DNA of 64,000 bases from Streptomyces tauricus (GCF_014650955.1 NZ_BMVY01000001.1:930001-994000), one strand, 5' to 3'; counted from the stretch's first letter, positions 25,424-34,548 are shown. The notes: generated by a model not told the origin, from the sequence alone. Translations and numbers: made by a program.

Positions 25424-27040
25424 GTGACGGACGACAAGAAGCCAACGCGAAATACCCGCAGCCCGGTGCGGCCGGCGCTCGGTGCGCTGAGCGGCCTGCT
25501 GGCCGGTTTCGCCGCGCTCGCCGTCGCCGAACTGGTGGCCGCGGGGGTGCGCCCGCAAGCCGGTCCGGTCATCGCGGTCGGGGGTGCGGCGATCGACCGC
25601 ACCCCCACCCCGGTGAAGGACTGGGCGATCCGCAATTTCGGTACCAACGACAAACTGATCCTGCAGCTCGGGATTCTTGCCGCACTGGTGCTGTTCGCGA
25701 TCGCCCTGGGTGTATTCGCCCTGCGGTACCGGCGCACCGGGGCCGCCGGAGTTCTGCTTTTCGGTGTGGTCGGGGCGGCGGCGGCGCTCAGCCGGCCCGA
25801 CTCGACCGGGCCCACCGACGCGTTGCCCTCCGTGGTGGGCGCGGTGGTCGCCGCGGCGCTGCTCTTCTTCCTGATCGGCAAGCTGCGGATCAGGGGCCCC
25901 GCACCCGACGACGCGGTTTCGCCGCGGGACGACTCGTCCGACGGCGCCGGCTGGGACCGCCGGGGCTTCGTGATCCTGGCGACCGCTGCCGCCGCCGCGT
26001 CCGCCGGAACCGGGCTGCTGGGCCGCGCCCTGAGCGGATCGAAGAGCCGCGAAGCGGCGGCCTCACGGGCGGACGTCGTACTGCCCGCCCCGGCGTCTCC
26101 CGCGAACGCGGTGCCCAAGGGAGCCCAGCTGCGGATCCGCGACGTCAGTCCCTTCACCACCCCGAACAAGGACTTCTACCGCGTGGACACCGCACTGGTG
26201 GTGCCCAAGGTGGACGCGAGCACGTGGAAGCTGCGGATCCACGGCAAGGGAGTCACCAAACCGGTCACGCTCACCTTCGACGACCTGCTGCGGCGCGAGC
26301 TGATCGAGCGCGACATCACGCTCACCTGTGTGTCGAACGAGGTCGGCGGCCCGTACGTGGGCAACGCCCGCTGGATCGGCGTACGGCTCGCCGACCTGCT
26401 GGCCGAGTGCGGGGTGAAACCGCCCTCGAAGGGCGGCCGCGCCGACCAGTTGGTGGCCCGTTCCGTCGACGGCATGACGATCGGCAGCCCGGTCGAGGAC
26501 GTCATGGACGGCCGCGACGCCCTCCTCGCCGTAGGGATGAACGGGGAACCGCTCCCCTTCGCCCATGGCTTCCCGGTCCGGATGCTGGTGCCCGGCCTGT
26601 TCGGTTACGTCTCGGCCTGCAAGTGGATCAAGGACGTCGAACTCACCTCGTTCGACGACTACGACGCCTACTGGGTCAAGCGGAAGTGGGCGCGGCAGGC
26701 GCCCGTCAAGACCCAGTCCCGGATCGACACCCCCAAGCCGTTCGCCCGCCCCAGGGCCGGTTCGGTCATGGTCGCGGGGGTCGCCTGGGCACAGCACCGC
26801 GGTATCGACAAGGTCGAGGTGCGTGTCGACGACGGCCCCTGGCAGGAGGCGCGGCTCGCCGCCGAGGACTCCCGCGACACCTGGCGTCAGTGGTCCTTCG
26901 ACTGGCGGGCCACCGAAGGCGGTCACACCCTCACCGTCCGGGCCACGGACCGCACCGGCGAGGTGCAGACCGACAAGCGCACCGGAACCGTCCCCGACGG
27001 CGCGAGCGGCCGGCACTCGGTCGTGGTCACCGTCGAGTGA
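25424..27040 (+). CDS. Membrane-anchored molybdopterin oxidoreductase (sulfite oxidase family)
   Basis: This 538-residue protein has about four transmembrane helices in the first 140 residues, a linker, an internal RRGF plus Ala-rich segment near 180 that resembles a Tat anchor, and the oxidoreductase molybdopterin domain from about 220. The Mo-ligand Cys lies in TLTCVSNEVGG near 302, with PVRMLVPGLFGYVSACKWIK and a C-terminal dimerisation-like beta domain from about 430 (VAWAQHRGIDKVEVRVDDGPW). It should act outside the membrane. GTG 25424 has only a weak AGGA. A fasciclin lipoprotein gene follows after 98 bp and shares the terminator at 27871. Confidence 0.9.
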   Translation: MTDDKKPTRNTRSPVRPALGALSGLLAGFAALAVAELVAAGVRPQAGPVIAVGGAAIDRTPTPVKDWAIRNFGTNDKLILQLGILAALVLFAIALGVFALRYRRTGAAGVLLFGVVGAAAALSRPDSTGPTDALPSVVGAVVAAALLFFLIGKLRIRGPAPDDAVSPRDDSSDGAGWDRRGFVILATAAAAASAGTGLLGRALSGSKSREAAASRADVVLPAPASPANAVPKGAQLRIRDVSPFTTPNKDFYRVDTALVVPKVDASTWKLRIHGKGVTKPVTLTFDDLLRRELIERDITLTCVSNEVGGPYVGNARWIGVRLADLLAECGVKPPSKGGRADQLVARSVDGMTIGSPVEDVMDGRDALLAVGMNGEPLPFAHGFPVRMLVPGLFGYVSACKWIKDVELTSFDDYDAYWVKRKWARQAPVKTQSRIDTPKPFARPRAGSVMVAGVAWAQHRGIDKVEVRVDDGPWQEARLAAEDSRDTWRQWSFDWRATEGGHTLTVRATDRTGEVQTDKRTGTVPDGASGRHSVVVTVE

Positions 27041-27138
27041 AACCAAGAGCCCACTCTCCCCAGCCACATCTCCAGAGCCACTTTTCCCACCCCCGAATGA
27101 ACGCAGCTGCGGCTGTGTCAACCCATAGGAGAATCACC

Positions 27139-27798
27139 ATGAACACTCGCATCAGCCGTATCGCCGTGATCGTGGCCGCGGCCACCGTTCTCCCGCTGTC
27201 CCTCAGCGCCTGCTCCGACAGCGGCAGCGACTCCGCCTCGTCGGACTCCTCCAGCAAGGCGTCGGCCGCCGCCACCGAGTCCGACGACAGCATGGGCAGC
27301 TCGGGCGACACCGCGTCGAGCGACGAGCCGTTCGGCCCGGGCTGTGCGTCCGTGCCCAAGAGCGGTTCCGGCTCGTTCGACGGCATGGCCCAGGACCCGG
27401 TCGCCACGGCCGCCTCCAACAACCCGGCCCTGTCCACCCTGGTGACGGCCGTGAAGAAGGCCGGTCTGGTCGACACCCTGAACAACGCCAAGGACATCAC
27501 GGTGTTCGCCCCGACCAACGACGCCTTCGCGAAGATCCCGAAGGCCGACCTGGACAAGGTCCTCGCCGACAAGGCCACGCTCACGAAGATCCTCACGTAC
27601 CACGTCGTGGGTCAGAAGCTCGCCCCGAAGGACCTGGAGAACGGCTCCTTCCCGACGCTGGAGAAGTCGGAGCTGACCACCTCGGGCTCGGGCGAGTCCT
27701 ACAAGGTCAACGACTCCGCGAAGGTCGTCTGCGGCAACGTGAAGACCGCCAACGCCAACGTCTACATCATCGACACCGTCCTGATGCCCACCAGCTGA
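27139..27798 (+). CDS. Fasciclin (FAS1) domain lipoprotein
   Basis: This 219-residue protein starts at ATG with AGGAGAA upstream. The signal peptide ends in lipobox LSAC near 24, then an acidic Ser/Asp-rich linker to about 65. A single FAS1 domain follows at about 80-219 with ITVFAPTNDAFAKIP, ILTYHVVGQKL and VYIIDTVLMP. It resembles mycobacterial MPT70/MPT83-type proteins, which are surface adhesion-type proteins. The upstream oxidoreductase gene and downstream terminator place it as the last gene of a two-gene unit. Confidence 0.93.
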   Translation: MNTRISRIAVIVAAATVLPLSLSACSDSGSDSASSDSSSKASAAATESDDSMGSSGDTASSDEPFGPGCASVPKSGSGSFDGMAQDPVATAASNNPALSTLVTAVKKAGLVDTLNNAKDITVFAPTNDAFAKIPKADLDKVLADKATLTKILTYHVVGQKLAPKDLENGSFPTLEKSELTTSGSGESYKVNDSAKVVCGNVKTANANVYIIDTVLMPTS

Positions 27799-27870
27799 CG
27801 GACCTTCCTCGGCCGGCCGCCCACCGGGGACGGCGGCCGGCGGCCGGGCTCCCGTGACGGGGAGGAAACA

Positions 27871-27904
27871 GGGGTGGCCGGGACCGAACGGTCCCGGCCA
27901 CCCC
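27871..27904. terminator. Strong hairpin terminator after the fasciclin gene
   Basis: A perfect 16-bp inverted repeat, GGGGTGGCCGGGACCG (27871-27886) and CGGTCCCGGCCACCCC (27889-27904), has only two bases between its arms. It ends 47 bp before the zinc-ribbon gene. Confidence 0.85.
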
Positions 27905-27951
27905 TTCCCCGTGCCCTCTGGGGCCGCGGCACCCGCGGGTACGCTTCCCGC

Positions 27952-28173
27952 ATGACGCAGGAGCGGTCTCCGGAAGCCGGGTCCAGTGACGCCGTCCCGG
28001 CCTCGGCGCCCGGCGCGGAGATCACCACGACGGACTGCCGCCAGTGCGGCGCCCAGGTGAGCGGACTCAACAACAGGTACGCCTGCTCGTACTGCGGCTG
28101 GGTCAACCACTGGGCGGAGGGCTCCCACACCCTGCCGTCGGCGGAGGACGATCCGGACCACCCGGGCCGCTGA
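27952..28173 (+). CDS. Small zinc-ribbon protein
   Basis: This 73-residue protein has two Cys pairs, [14 protein letters not shown] and [12 protein letters not shown], that should form a zinc ribbon, with acidic flanks. ATG 27952 has no ribosome binding site; TACGCT at 27940-27945 lies six bases upstream, which fits a leaderless transcript. It lies between a terminator and hemC, 56 bp upstream of the hemC start. Function unknown. Confidence 0.75.
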   Translation: MTQERSPEAGSSDAVPASAPGAEITTTDCRQCGAQVSGLNNRYACSYCGWVNHWAEGSHTLPSAEDDPDHPGR

Positions 28174-28229
28174 GAGCCCATGCGGGCGAGACGCAGTTCG
28201 CGTGTGCCGCACGGTCTATCGTGGGGCGT

Positions 28230-29165
28230 ATGCACGCTCCCGAGCTGATCCGCATCGTCTCCCGCGACTCGCCCATGGCCCTGGCGCAGGTGGCGCGCGT
28301 ACGGGCCGAACTGGCCGCGCTCCATCCCGGTACGCGTACCGAGGTCGTCCCCGTGAAGACGACCGGCGACAAGTGGATGGGCGACCTCTCCCAGGTCGAG
28401 GGCAAGGGGGCGTTCACCAAGGAGGTCGACGCCGCGCTGCTGGCCGGCGAGGCCGATCTGGCGGTGCACTGCGTCAAGGACGTGCCCGCCGACCGGCCGC
28501 TCCCGGCGGGCACGATGTTCGCCGCGTTCCTCAAGCGGGACGACATCCGGGACGCGCTCATCCACCCCGGCGGGCTCACCCTGGACGAGCTGCCGCCCGG
28601 CACCCGGATCGGCACGTCCTCCGTACGGCGGGTCGCGCAACTCGCCGCGTCCCACCCGCATCTGCAGTGCGTGCCGTTCCGGGGCAACGCGAACCGACGC
28701 CTGGCGAAGCTCGCCGCCGGCGAGGCCGACGCCCTGCTGCTCGCGGTCGCGGGCCTCGATCGCATCGAACGCACCGATGTGATCACCGAAATCCTCTCCC
28801 CCGAGACGATGATTCCGCCGATCGGAGCGGGCATCCTCGCCCTGCAGTGCCGGGAGGGCGACACCACGGTCATCGATGCGGTCAGCGCCCTCGGCGATCC
28901 GGCCACGCATCGCGAGGCCACCGCGGAACGCATGTTCCTGCACGTCCTCCAGGGCCACTGCAACTCGCCGATCGCCGGTTACGCGACGGCCGGGCGCAAC
29001 GGTGAACTGTCCCTGCGCGCCTGCGTGTTCACCCCGGACGGCAAGACCCAGCTCAACGCCCACGAGTGGGCCGGCCGCCTGGACCCCGCCACCCTGGGCA
29101 CATCGGTAGCGGTAGCCCTCCTACGCCAGGGCGCCCGCGACCTGATCGACACAATCCCCCACTGA
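28230..29165 (+). CDS. hemC: Hydroxymethylbilane synthase (porphobilinogen deaminase), stand-alone copy
   Basis: This 311-residue protein matches HemC throughout: [61 protein letters not shown] and [11 protein letters not shown]. The dipyrromethane-binding Cys lies in [13 protein letters not shown] near 247, a variant of the usual GGCQxPIG. The enzyme joins four porphobilinogens in tetrapyrrole synthesis. No other hem gene is adjacent, so this is probably the second paralogue that streptomycetes carry beside the hemACD cluster. TATCGT at 28217-28222 lies seven bases before the ATG, which suggests leaderless translation. Confidence 0.92.
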   Translation: MHAPELIRIVSRDSPMALAQVARVRAELAALHPGTRTEVVPVKTTGDKWMGDLSQVEGKGAFTKEVDAALLAGEADLAVHCVKDVPADRPLPAGTMFAAFLKRDDIRDALIHPGGLTLDELPPGTRIGTSSVRRVAQLAASHPHLQCVPFRGNANRRLAKLAAGEADALLLAVAGLDRIERTDVITEILSPETMIPPIGAGILALQCREGDTTVIDAVSALGDPATHREATAERMFLHVLQGHCNSPIAGYATAGRNGELSLRACVFTPDGKTQLNAHEWAGRLDPATLGTSVAVALLRQGARDLIDTIPH

Positions 29166-29192
29166 CCGACGGAACGCGCCGGGCCGCTTCCC

Positions 29193-29368
29193 AGGGGCGC
29201 GGGGAACGGCGCAACCTTTCGCCTTCCAGGGGCGGCGGGGCACGGGAACCGGCACGCCCCACCCCCACCGGCCGCTTCCAGGGGCGCGGGGAACGGCGCA
29301 GTCTTTTGCCTTTGAAGGGCGCGGGGAACGGCGCAGTCTTTGTCTTTCAGGGGCGCGGGGAACTGCGC
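29193..29368 (+). repeat. Cluster of the AGGGGCGCGGGGAACNGCGC intergenic repeat
   Basis: Copies of a 19-20 bp element lie at 29193-29212, 29280-29299, 29316-29334 and 29349-29368, with a decayed one near 29228. The last reads AGGGGCGCGGGGAACTGCGC and recurs exactly at 63811-63830. They follow the hemC stop. I recall this element from many Streptomyces intergenic regions. Confidence 0.8.
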
Positions 29369-29427
29369 ACCCCCGCCCCCACCGACCCGCACCCCCCCAA
29401 CGACCCCCCTCCCTTCAGGGATCGATC

Positions 29428-29459
29428 ATTTGCCTAAACCCTTTAGGTAAATGCATAAT
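29428..29459 (+). promoter_or_regulatory. Promoter and operator of the TetR gene
   Basis: The 25-bp near-perfect palindrome at 29428-29452 has arms TTTGCCTAAA and TTTAGGTAAA around CCC. A promoter overlaps it: -35 TTGCCT (29430-29435), 18 bp, then -10 CATAAT (29454-29459). The TetR start is 27 bp downstream, so autorepression is the simplest reading. Confidence 0.7.
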
Positions 29460-29485
29460 CGACCCCACTGACCGGGAGGAGCCCC

Positions 29486-30055
29486 ATGGTCCGCGCAGGC
29501 CTGACCACCACACGCCTGATCCAAGCAGGCGCAGAACTCGCAGACGACGTCGGCTTCGACCAGGTCACCGTCTCCGCCCTGGCCAGACGTTTCGACGTAA
29601 AGGTCGCGAGCCTCTACTCGCACCTGAAGAACTCCCAGGACCTCAAGACCGGCATCGCCCTGCTCGCCCTGGAAGAGCTGGCCGACCGAGGCGCCACCGC
29701 ACTGGCCGGCCGCGCCGGCAAGGACGCCCTGACCGCCCTGGCGAACGTCTACCGCGACTACGCGCGAGAGCACCCCGGCCGCTACGCCGCCGCCCAGCTC
29801 AGACTCACCCCGGAGGCGGCCGCCGCCAGCGCCGGCAGCAGGCACTCCCAGATGACACGGGCCATCCTGCGCGGCTACGACCTCACCGAACCGGACCAGA
29901 CCCACGCGGTCCGCCTCCTCGGCAGCGTGTTCCACGGTTACGTCAGCCTGGAGATGGGCGGCGGATTCAGCCACAGCGCCCCGGACTCGCAGGAGACCTG
30001 GACCCGGATCCTCGACGCCCTCGACGCACTCCTGCGGAACTGGCCCGCCCGGTAG
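29486..30055 (+). CDS. TetR/AcrR family regulator
   Basis: This 189-residue protein has the TetR helix-turn-helix at about 15-55 (VTVSALARRFDVKVASLYSH, with LKN following) and a ligand/dimer domain of the WHG type (DYAREHPGRYAAAQLRL, VRLLGSVFHGYVSLE). GGGAGGAG precedes the ATG. A 25-bp palindrome overlaps its promoter. The SGNH hydrolase gene starts 50 bp downstream on the same strand and is the likely co-regulated target. Confidence 0.93.
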   Translation: MVRAGLTTTRLIQAGAELADDVGFDQVTVSALARRFDVKVASLYSHLKNSQDLKTGIALLALEELADRGATALAGRAGKDALTALANVYRDYAREHPGRYAAAQLRLTPEAAAASAGSRHSQMTRAILRGYDLTEPDQTHAVRLLGSVFHGYVSLEMGGGFSHSAPDSQETWTRILDALDALLRNWPAR

Positions 30056-30105
30056 TCATCGGCAGTCCCGCCCGGCAAGCCCCCTGAACCGACAAGGTCG
30101 AAGCC

Positions 30106-31362
30106 ATGCACAGCGAGAACACCTCAGCCGACCCGGCCGACAGCACGACCGACGGCACAACCGGCTGGATCACCACGCCCATCACCGCGGACCTTTTGCG
30201 GGGTGCCATCGACCTGGAGCGGACCGAGCACGGCGTACTGCCGCACCGGCTGCCCGCCTGGGTCCGCGCCCAGTACCCCGACGGACAGCTGGCCATGGCC
30301 GAGTCCCAGCCGTCGGGCGTACGGCTGGCCTTCCGCACCCGCGCCACCACCGTCGAACTGGACACGCTGCCCACCAAGCGGGTCTACACGGGAGCCCCGC
30401 CCCGCCCGGACGGCGTGTACGAACTCCTCGTCGACGGGGTCCTGGCAGGCCGGGGCAGTGTGCGGGACGGCAACACCCTGACCATCGACATGACCACCGG
30501 GAGCGCCGAACTGCGGACCGGCCCGGTGGGCACCGTCCGCTTCACCGACCTGCCCGAGGGCGACGGCACCGGCGACGGCGACAGGACCGGCGGCAAGGAG
30601 GTCGAGATCTGGCTGCCGCACAACGAGACCACCGAACTGGTCGCCCTGCGCACCAACGCCCCCGTCGAGCCCGCGACCGACCGCGGACGCAGGGTGTGGC
30701 TGCACCACGGCAGCTCCATCAGCCACGGTTCCGACGCCGCCGGGCCGACCGCCATCTGGCCCGCCCTCGCCGCCTCACTCGGCGGTGTGGAGCTGATCAA
30801 CCTGGGGCTCGGCGGCAGCGCGCTGCTCGACCCGTTCACCGCCCGCACCCTCCGGGACATCCCCGCCGACCTGATCAGCGTCAAGATCGGCATCAACGTG
30901 GTCAACGCCGACGCGATGCGCATGCGCGCGTTCACCCCGGCCGTCCACGGCTTCCTCGACACCATTCGCGAAGGCCACCCGGACACACCGCTGTTGGTCG
31001 TCTCGCCGATCCTGTGCCCCATTCACGAGGACACGCCCGGACCCAGCGCCCCGGACCTCGCCAACATGAGCGAGGGGCAGCTGCGGTTCGTGGCCATGGG
31101 CGACCCGGCGGAGAAGGCGGCCGGGAAACTGACGCTGCGCGTCATCCGGGACGAGCTGGCCCGGATCGTGGCCCAGCGGGCGAAGGAGGACCCGAACCTC
31201 CACCACCTCGACGGGCTCCGCCTCTACGGCGAGGCCGACTTCGCCGAACTGCCGCTGCCGGACCAGCTCCACCCGGACGCGGCCACCCATCGCCGTATCG
31301 GCGAACGCTTCGCGGAACAGGTCTTCACCGCCGAAGGCGCCTTCGCGGCCGGCAGAGCCTGA
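30106..31362 (+). CDS. SGNH/GDSL-type esterase
   Basis: This 418-residue protein has an N-terminal beta-rich domain of about 190 residues (the carbohydrate-esterase-like half of two-domain SGNH hydrolases) and a C-terminal SGNH domain. Block I is HHGSSISHG with the nucleophile Ser near 203, block II Gly is in LGLGGSALLD, block III Asn in IGINVVN, and block V is DQLHPD near 386. There is no signal peptide, so it is cytoplasmic as called. Co-transcription with the TetR gene suggests that the regulator senses its substrate. Confidence 0.87.
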   Translation: MHSENTSADPADSTTDGTTGWITTPITADLLRGAIDLERTEHGVLPHRLPAWVRAQYPDGQLAMAESQPSGVRLAFRTRATTVELDTLPTKRVYTGAPPRPDGVYELLVDGVLAGRGSVRDGNTLTIDMTTGSAELRTGPVGTVRFTDLPEGDGTGDGDRTGGKEVEIWLPHNETTELVALRTNAPVEPATDRGRRVWLHHGSSISHGSDAAGPTAIWPALAASLGGVELINLGLGGSALLDPFTARTLRDIPADLISVKIGINVVNADAMRMRAFTPAVHGFLDTIREGHPDTPLLVVSPILCPIHEDTPGPSAPDLANMSEGQLRFVAMGDPAEKAAGKLTLRVIRDELARIVAQRAKEDPNLHHLDGLRLYGEADFAELPLPDQLHPDAATHRRIGERFAEQVFTAEGAFAAGRA

Positions 31363-31389
31363 CAGCGGACAACGGCCCCCGAGCGGACC

Positions 31390-31881
31390 TCAGCGGTCGC
31401 CCCGCACCTGGCCGTCCCGCGAGGAGTCACCCCGCGCACTGTCGTCCCGCGACCGGTCGCCCCACATGTGTTCGTCCCGCGCGTCCGCGCCGGCCGGGCG
31501 GAAGCAGGCCGTCACGGTCTTGCCGTGCCGCTGGCAGCGCATCTCCCACTCGTCGGCGAGCATCCGTACGATGCCCACCCCGCGGCCGGAGACCTCACCG
31601 GCCGCCGGGTCCCGCTGCCGCGGCAGCGTCGGGTCCTCGTCGTGGACGCTCACATGGAGGCAGTCGCCGTCCCAGGTGAGTACCAGATGCGCGTCGCTGT
31701 GCGCGTGGACGTGGGCGTTGGTGAGCAGTTCGGAGACGGTCAGTACGACGGCGTCCACCGTGTCCGGCTCGGCCGCGGTCCACGGCAGGGACTCCAGATG
31801 CTCGCGTGTCCACTCCCGCCCGGCGCGCACACCGCCCGACACCGGAAACGAATGCGCCCAGCCCATTGCCTTGACCCCCAC
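31390..31881 (-). CDS. RsbW-like ATP-binding protein (HATPase_c_2)
   Basis: This protein of about 163 residues has the anti-sigma ATPase fold: N box VVLTVSELLTNAHVHAHSD, DCLHVSVHDEDPTLP and G box GRGVGIVRMLADEWEM. GTG 31881 is preferred because AGGAG lies seven bases before it; ATG 31866 is the alternative. The last 25 residues repeat Arg-Asp units (RDDSARGDSSRDGQVRGDR), encoded by imperfect DNA repeats, and look disordered. YceI is 107 bp upstream on the same strand. Its partner is not in the window. Confidence 0.85.
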   Translation of the reverse strand: MGVKAMGWAHSFPVSGGVRAGREWTREHLESLPWTAAEPDTVDAVVLTVSELLTNAHVHAHSDAHLVLTWDGDCLHVSVHDEDPTLPRQRDPAAGEVSGRGVGIVRMLADEWEMRCQRHGKTVTACFRPAGADARDEHMWGDRSRDDSARGDSSRDGQVRGDR

Positions 31882-31988
31882 CGAATCACTCCTGTTCCAG
31901 CCGTCCGTACCTGCATGTCCACGGACCAGGTACCCGGCAGGCGCGCACCCAGGCATCGACGAGTCGTGCGAAGGGTGTCCGGCGGTGG

Positions 31989-32651
31989 TCAGCCGGGCTG
32001 CGGGGTGGTGCGGATGGCCGCGATGTCGAGCTGGAGGCGGACCTTGTCGCTCACCATGGCGCCGCCCTCGGCCAGCCTGGTGTTGTAGGTGAGGCCCCAC
32101 TCGGAGCGGTTGATCGTGGTGGTGCCGTCGAAGCCGACGCGCTCGTAACCGAACGGGTCGGTGACATAGCCGATGTAGGTGAGTTCGAGGACGACGGGAC
32201 GCGTCCTGTCCTTGATGGTGAGGTCGCCGGTCATCCGGTAGACGTCGGGGCCCGCCAGTTTCACGGCGGTGCTGAGGAAACGCATGTGCGGGTAGGTGCC
32301 GGAGTCCAGGAAGTCACGGCCGGACAGATGACTGTCGCGCTGGTCCACACCCGTGTCGACGCTGGCGGTGGACAGGATGATCTCGGCCCCCGAGCGGGAC
32401 GGGTCGCGGCCGTCGAAGAAGAGGCGGCTCTGGTAGTCCGTGAAGGCGCCCCGCACCGTGGTGACCATGGCGTGCCGGACGGAGAAGCCGATCCGGCTGT
32501 GCGCGGGGTCGATGACCCAGTTCCCGGTCAGGGTTCTCAGGTCCGGTTCCGACTGGCCGCCCTGGGGGAAATCGGGCGGTCCGGCGGGCCGTTGTGGTTC
32601 GACAAGCGTGGCCGAGCGGCGGGGAGAGGCACCTCGATTAAAAAGATTCAT
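31989..32651 (-). CDS. YceI family lipid-binding protein
   Basis: This 220-residue protein has an N-terminal extension of about 40 residues rich in Pro and Gln, then the YceI beta-barrel: WVIDPAHSRIGFSVRHAMVTTVRG, DTGVDQRDSHLSGRDF, GDLTIKDRTRPVVLE and FDGTTTINRSEWGLTYN. The family binds polyisoprenoids or other lipids. There is no signal peptide, in contrast to periplasmic YceI, so this is a cytoplasmic form. A perfect 14-bp palindrome upstream is a candidate operator. Confidence 0.92.
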   Translation of the reverse strand: MNLFNRGASPRRSATLVEPQRPAGPPDFPQGGQSEPDLRTLTGNWVIDPAHSRIGFSVRHAMVTTVRGAFTDYQSRLFFDGRDPSRSGAEIILSTASVDTGVDQRDSHLSGRDFLDSGTYPHMRFLSTAVKLAGPDVYRMTGDLTIKDRTRPVVLELTYIGYVTDPFGYERVGFDGTTTINRSEWGLTYNTRLAEGGAMVSDKVRLQLDIAAIRTTPQPG

Positions 32652-32662
32652 GACTCACCTAG

Positions 32663-32676
32663 CTATTGCGCAATAG
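32663..32676. promoter_or_regulatory. Perfect palindrome upstream of yceI
   Basis: CTATTGCGCAATAG is fully self-complementary and lies 11 bp from the yceI start, in an unusually AT-rich stretch with ATATAT beside it. The position fits a repressor site over the transcription start; the regulator, possibly MarR-like, is not in view. Confidence 0.55.
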
Positions 32677-32899
32677 ATATATCTGCAAGCCAAACCAAGA
32701 TCCACAAGTTTACCGGATTCCTACCCGCCGATCGGCCCGGCATCCCCGCCCTGCCAATGGGTCACAGAATCCACACACCTGTCACCAGGCCCGCAGAAGG
32801 CACTGAGTGCCTGGCCTGCACGCATCCGACCCGGGATCAGCGCAATTCTGACGCCCGGCGCATATCGCCCTTTTGATGTCGGGTCAGTGGCCGTACTTC

Positions 32900-34456
32900 T
32901 CAGTAGCCGTACTTCGTCGTATACGCGCATTCGGTGTAGATGTAGCCGGACGACAGTTTGGCGGTGTCCGAGGCCGGCGAGTTTCCGATTCCGCTCTTGG
33001 ATTTGTGCACGAAGTAGGTGGTGCCGACGGGCAGCCGGATGGTCCGCTGCGGGTAGTTCCTGCCGCTGTCGCTGCACGGCTCGAAGCCCAGGGTCACCGT
33101 GCTGGCCAGGGAGTAGGAGGTGCACTTCCCGCACGCCTTGAGCGTGAAGCTGCCCGTCACCGGGCCCGTGTACAGCACCGTGATGTCGTCGGGGCTGTCG
33201 TTCTTGACGGTGACGGAGATGCTCCCGCCCGATGCCGTGGTCGGCAGGCGCTTGCCCGCGGCGGGCACGGTCTGGGCGACCTCGGCGGCAATGGCGATCT
33301 TCTTGGCGCGGGCCGCGTTCTTGTGCTGCCCGGCGTTCTTGACGAAGTCGTTCATGGTGGTGACGGCTTCGGCGAAGCTCTTCTCCTTGTACTGGTCCAC
33401 TCCGCAGGCGTACGTGCCCGACTCGGCGTTCCTCTCCGCCCGGTCGGCCGTCCTGCCGAGGGCCTCGGTCTGTCCGGCGCGCTCAGCCGGCAGTCCGACG
33501 ATCTGGGAGTTGAGGCTGTCGAGGCGCTCGACGGCCGCGCAGGGGTCGTCGCCGCCCACGTCCTTCACGGCCTTGTCCACGGCCGTCCCGACCGCGGTCT
33601 CCACCTTCGCGCTCTGCCCGGACTTCGGGAACGTCGTCAGGAGTTCGCCGTAGTGCGTCGCCCAGTCCGCGGAGCCGCCGGACAGCGACCGTGAGCCGCA
33701 CTCGTAGAGCGAGGTGGCCAGCCGGTCGTCGGGCCAGGTCGCCAGCGAGCCGAGTTCCTTCTCGTCCATGGTGCGCGGAATCGTGCGCAGGTACTTCAGG
33801 GGCGCGACGGCGCCACAGTAGTTCTGCTCCTCGTAGGCGGAACCGACCGTGGTGTAGAAGGTCTTGAGCCGGCCGGGTACCCGGTCGGCCGCCCGCGAGC
33901 CGGGGTGGTCGTCGCGAAGGCCGCTGTAGACGGTCAGGGCCTGGCGGTAGTCCGGTTCCGCCGTCGGGAACTGCTGTTTCCCGGCCGCCCGGACCAGCTT
34001 GTCCGCGCGCTCCAGGCGGTCCAGAAGCATCTGCTCGATGGCTTCGTCGCGTGCGCCGCCGTACAGGGCGACGCCTCCGGCGGGTACGGCCAGGAGCACG
34101 ATCCCGAGGACGACGGCGATCCAGGCGGCCGGCGGCCACGACAGCCGGGTCCGCAGACCCACGACCGCGCCATGGACGGCCGCGAGCGCGAGCAGGACGA
34201 CGTACGCGACGAGGGCTCCGCCGGGCACACCGTCCGGATCCGCGGGCAGCGCCACCAGAAGGAGTACCGCCGTCGCGACCCAGCAGGCCGCCATCAGCCA
34301 CCAGCGGCGCACCAGCGCGTAACCGACGCCCAGTCCGCAGAGGTTCAGGAGCGCCACGCCCGCGGCTCTCCAGCCGTCCGCGGGTGCGGGCGGCGGAGCG
34401 GTCGGCATCGGCGGTATGACAAAGCCGTCGCTGAAGTCGTTGTGCTGCCAGGACAT
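32900..34456 (-). CDS. Membrane protein with large C-terminal extracytoplasmic region
   Basis: This 518-residue protein has a short Pro-rich N-terminus, four hydrophobic helices between about 30 and 135, then about 380 residues of soluble sequence. Residues about 140-400 are helical with TPR-like spacing (Asp, Ala and Lys rich). The last 120 residues form a beta-rich domain with paired Cys (KACGKCTSYS, GFEPCSDSG). Ends in ECAYTTKYGY. I recognise no family. The Cys pairs and topology suggest an exposed domain stabilised by disulfides. Confidence 0.75.
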   Translation of the reverse strand: MSWQHNDFSDGFVIPPMPTAPPPAPADGWRAAGVALLNLCGLGVGYALVRRWWLMAACWVATAVLLLVALPADPDGVPGGALVAYVVLLALAAVHGAVVGLRTRLSWPPAAWIAVVLGIVLLAVPAGGVALYGGARDEAIEQMLLDRLERADKLVRAAGKQQFPTAEPDYRQALTVYSGLRDDHPGSRAADRVPGRLKTFYTTVGSAYEEQNYCGAVAPLKYLRTIPRTMDEKELGSLATWPDDRLATSLYECGSRSLSGGSADWATHYGELLTTFPKSGQSAKVETAVGTAVDKAVKDVGGDDPCAAVERLDSLNSQIVGLPAERAGQTEALGRTADRAERNAESGTYACGVDQYKEKSFAEAVTTMNDFVKNAGQHKNAARAKKIAIAAEVAQTVPAAGKRLPTTASGGSISVTVKNDSPDDITVLYTGPVTGSFTLKACGKCTSYSLASTVTLGFEPCSDSGRNYPQRTIRLPVGTTYFVHKSKSGIGNSPASDTAKLSSGYIYTECAYTTKYGY

Positions 34457-34548
34457 GACGGTTCCCCCCGGTCGATCACGTCCGAAGTTCTATGACTTGT
34501 CAGCGTACGGTCAGCCATATAACGGCGACAAGGGGGAGCGTCGGCCCG

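Noticed and set aside
25324..27138. Long plus-strand frame through the molybdoenzyme gene into the fasciclin frame
   Set aside because: It is an Arg/Pro-rich shadow of the real oxidoreductase frame; the fasciclin gene starts at ATG 27139 with its own ribosome binding site.
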